From: CAZGSG01 sp964528095
Lineage (GTDB): Bacteria > Bacteroidota > Bacteroidia > Chitinophagales > Chitinophagaceae
Assembly (NCBI GenBank): GCA_964528095.1
Contig: CAZGSG010000344.1
Coordinates: 1-6,299 of the forward strand
Direction of reading: 5' to 3'
Length of the DNA stretch: 6,299 nucleotides
The position numbers and the translations under genes were made by a program. The notes under the pieces are model-generated. The model was not told the origin of the DNA. It saw only the letters and a list, made by a program, of their open reading frames with translations, and ran no database searches. Numbering within the stretch: the stretch's first letter is position 1; every line of letters begins with the position of its first letter. Below, piece after piece: positions 5,129 through 6,299 of the stretch.

Positions 5129-6299
5129 CTAGTTTATGGGAGGTAATTTTCTTCGGATGATCTCCCGCTTATACTTGCGCATCATTTTTTTATTACTTTT
5201 TACGCCTACATTGCTGGTGACACCGCTCAGGGTGATCTTGAACAGGTAATTGGCTGCAGAGCGGTCTCTTAGCCGCTCAAAAAAGACATTACCAGTGCGA
5301 TTGGTATTTTTATTTTTTATCAGGGTGTTGGCAAAGAAATTAAGAATGCCGCCAAAAAATGATTTTTTATCCCGGTCTCCGTTTTTCAGTATTCGGATCT
5401 TCAGATCATGATACAGCATTTGCATTTGACCAAATGCAAGAAAGTCGCGGCCAACTACTCTCATCGTCATGGTGTCCAGTTTTCCTGAGCGTAGTTCTGC
5501 GGATAATAGTGGTATCAGTACCGGGTTTAATACGGTGAGATCTGCGGCACCCATCCGGGCTACCATCAGGAAGCCGCCCAGCGTATCGGTATACGATTCT
5601 TTCATCTCCAGTTGAGTGGGAATGGCACCGGCTATCAATGCACTGGCTTTTACTTGCAGGCTGTCTGTATCGCGCAGGTCAAAATTCCGCACATGCGTTA
5701 TCGTTGCGTTCAGTTTTTCGATGCTCACTTTTCCTGACTTATTAGTCTTCTCATTCATCTCTTCATATTCTACCAGTGCATCTTTTAACCGTACTGAATC
5801 AATAGTGAGTTTGATAGGTAAATGTTTGAGTGTATTGGCCGGTAATAATTTTACAAGACCGGGAAGACGCGGCGGGCGCTGATCCCTGTAATTACTAAGG
5901 TGTACATCATTGATATTGACCACGCCGGCATCTAAGATTGAATCTCGCAGGTAACGGTCTATATCAAAAGGCCCTGCAGTGATAACACCGGTTGTTATTG
6001 TTACATGATCTGCCTGGTAAGGATGTGCCGCTACAAATGAATCGATTCCAAGTGTGGGCCGATAGGAAAAAGAATCAATCGAGAAAAGCCGGGTTTGTTT
6101 ACGATAACTGGCATTGTACCAGTTGAACTGGTCATTGGCATCGTGATAACTACCGCTGAGGTTTCTCAGACTGAAAACGGCATTCTGTTTTACCAGGTCT
6201 TTTATATTGAGCAAGGAGGAAGAACCGATGCTGAGTTCCTGAAGATTGGCCGATTGTATAATTAATTGTCCTTTATGTTTTCCTAAACTATCCAGCCTG
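5129..6299 (-). CDS. AsmA/DUF748-like envelope protein, C-terminal part
   Basis: The last 389 residues of a longer protein. The frame is open through the right edge, so its true start is outside; a TTG at 6214 is internal, because the upstream codons continue the same beta-rich pattern. The fragment is built of repeated amphipathic beta strands and short turns, as in AsmA/DUF748 proteins of the Gram-negative envelope, thought to form long hydrophobic grooves bridging inner and outer membranes. Typical stretches are IDSVRLKDALVEYEE followed by GKVSIEKLNATITHVRN (about 166-205), and near the end SGKLDTMTMRVVGRDFLAFGQM leading into MLYHDLKIRIL (about 271-304). The C-terminus is strongly basic (KKMMRKYKREIIRRK, about 370-384). 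No catalytic motif is seen. Its N-terminal membrane anchor, if present, is not visible. The inverted repeat begins three bases after its stop, so it is probably not co-transcribed with fadN. Confidence 0.72.
   Translation of the reverse strand, partial: RLDSLGKHKGQLIIQSANLQELSIGSSSLLNIKDLVKQNAVFSLRNLSGSYHDANDQFNWYNASYRKQTRLFSIDSFSYRPTLGIDSFVAAHPYQADHVTITTGVITAGPFDIDRYLRDSILDAGVVNINDVHLSNYRDQRPPRLPGLVKLLPANTLKHLPIKLTIDSVRLKDALVEYEEMNEKTNKSGKVSIEKLNATITHVRNFDLRDTDSLQVKASALIAGAIPTQLEMKESYTDTLGGFLMVARMGAADLTVLNPVLIPLLSAELRSGKLDTMTMRVVGRDFLAFGQMQMLYHDLKIRILKNGDRDKKSFFGGILNFFANTLIKNKNTNRTGNVFFERLRDRSAANYLFKITLSGVTSNVGVKSNKKMMRKYKREIIRRKLPPIN

Noticed and set aside
6212..6214. TTG at 6214 as the start of the AsmA-like gene
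   Set aside because: The frame continues open to the window edge with the same beta-rich protein pattern (for example QLIIQSANLQELSIG), so the gene starts outside the window.
1..6299. CRISPR array, tRNA, rRNA, integrase, transposase or defence genes
   Set aside because: No regularly spaced repeats, cloverleaf sequences or characteristic protein motifs were seen on either strand.

Overview
The window looks like chromosomal sequence from a member of the Bacteroidota, most likely the Chitinophagaceae. This rests on several signs: start codons with no clear Shine-Dalgarno sequence and A/T-rich leaders; a FadN-type fused beta-oxidation enzyme; a four-helix membrane-anchored nucleotide cyclase; and the C-terminal half of a large AsmA/DUF748-like protein with a very basic tail. 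The family-level assignment is inference from protein style, since no rRNA or other marker gene is present. All convincing genes lie on the minus strand, so the biological reading order runs from the right edge to the left edge.

Reading that way, the window opens inside an AsmA/DUF748-like envelope protein whose start lies outside (right edge to 5129). A 230-bp intergenic region follows (4898-5128). It holds a 32-bp, nearly perfect purine/pyrimidine-biased inverted repeat starting three bases after the stop codon, an operator-like palindrome inside its loop, and a possible promoter with its own palindromes just upstream of the next gene. That gene is fadN (2519-4897), a 792-residue 3-hydroxyacyl-CoA dehydrogenase/enoyl-CoA hydratase with all expected catalytic residues of both halves. 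It is followed by a compact intrinsic terminator rather than by a thiolase gene.

The terminator's U-tract abuts the likely ATG of a class III nucleotide cyclase (1402-2463), which has four membrane helices and one catalytic domain. Both metal-binding aspartates and the transition-state Asn/Arg are present, but both purine-specificity positions are non-canonical (Gln and Val). Next come a 118-residue protein of unknown function (970-1326) and a 215-residue M10-like metzincin metalloprotease without a signal peptide (221-868). The leftmost 220 bp contain an AT-rich direct repeat and an open minus-strand frame that may be the start of another gene running off the window.

Nothing links these genes into one pathway. 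fadN is fatty-acid beta-oxidation, the AsmA-like protein is envelope-related, the cyclase is signalling, and the other two cannot be placed. There is no CRISPR array, tRNA, rRNA, integrase or transposase, and I see no convincing new multi-gene system. The items most worth a second look are the inverted repeat, the cyclase's specificity residues, the terminator/start overlap and the small intracellular metzincin.
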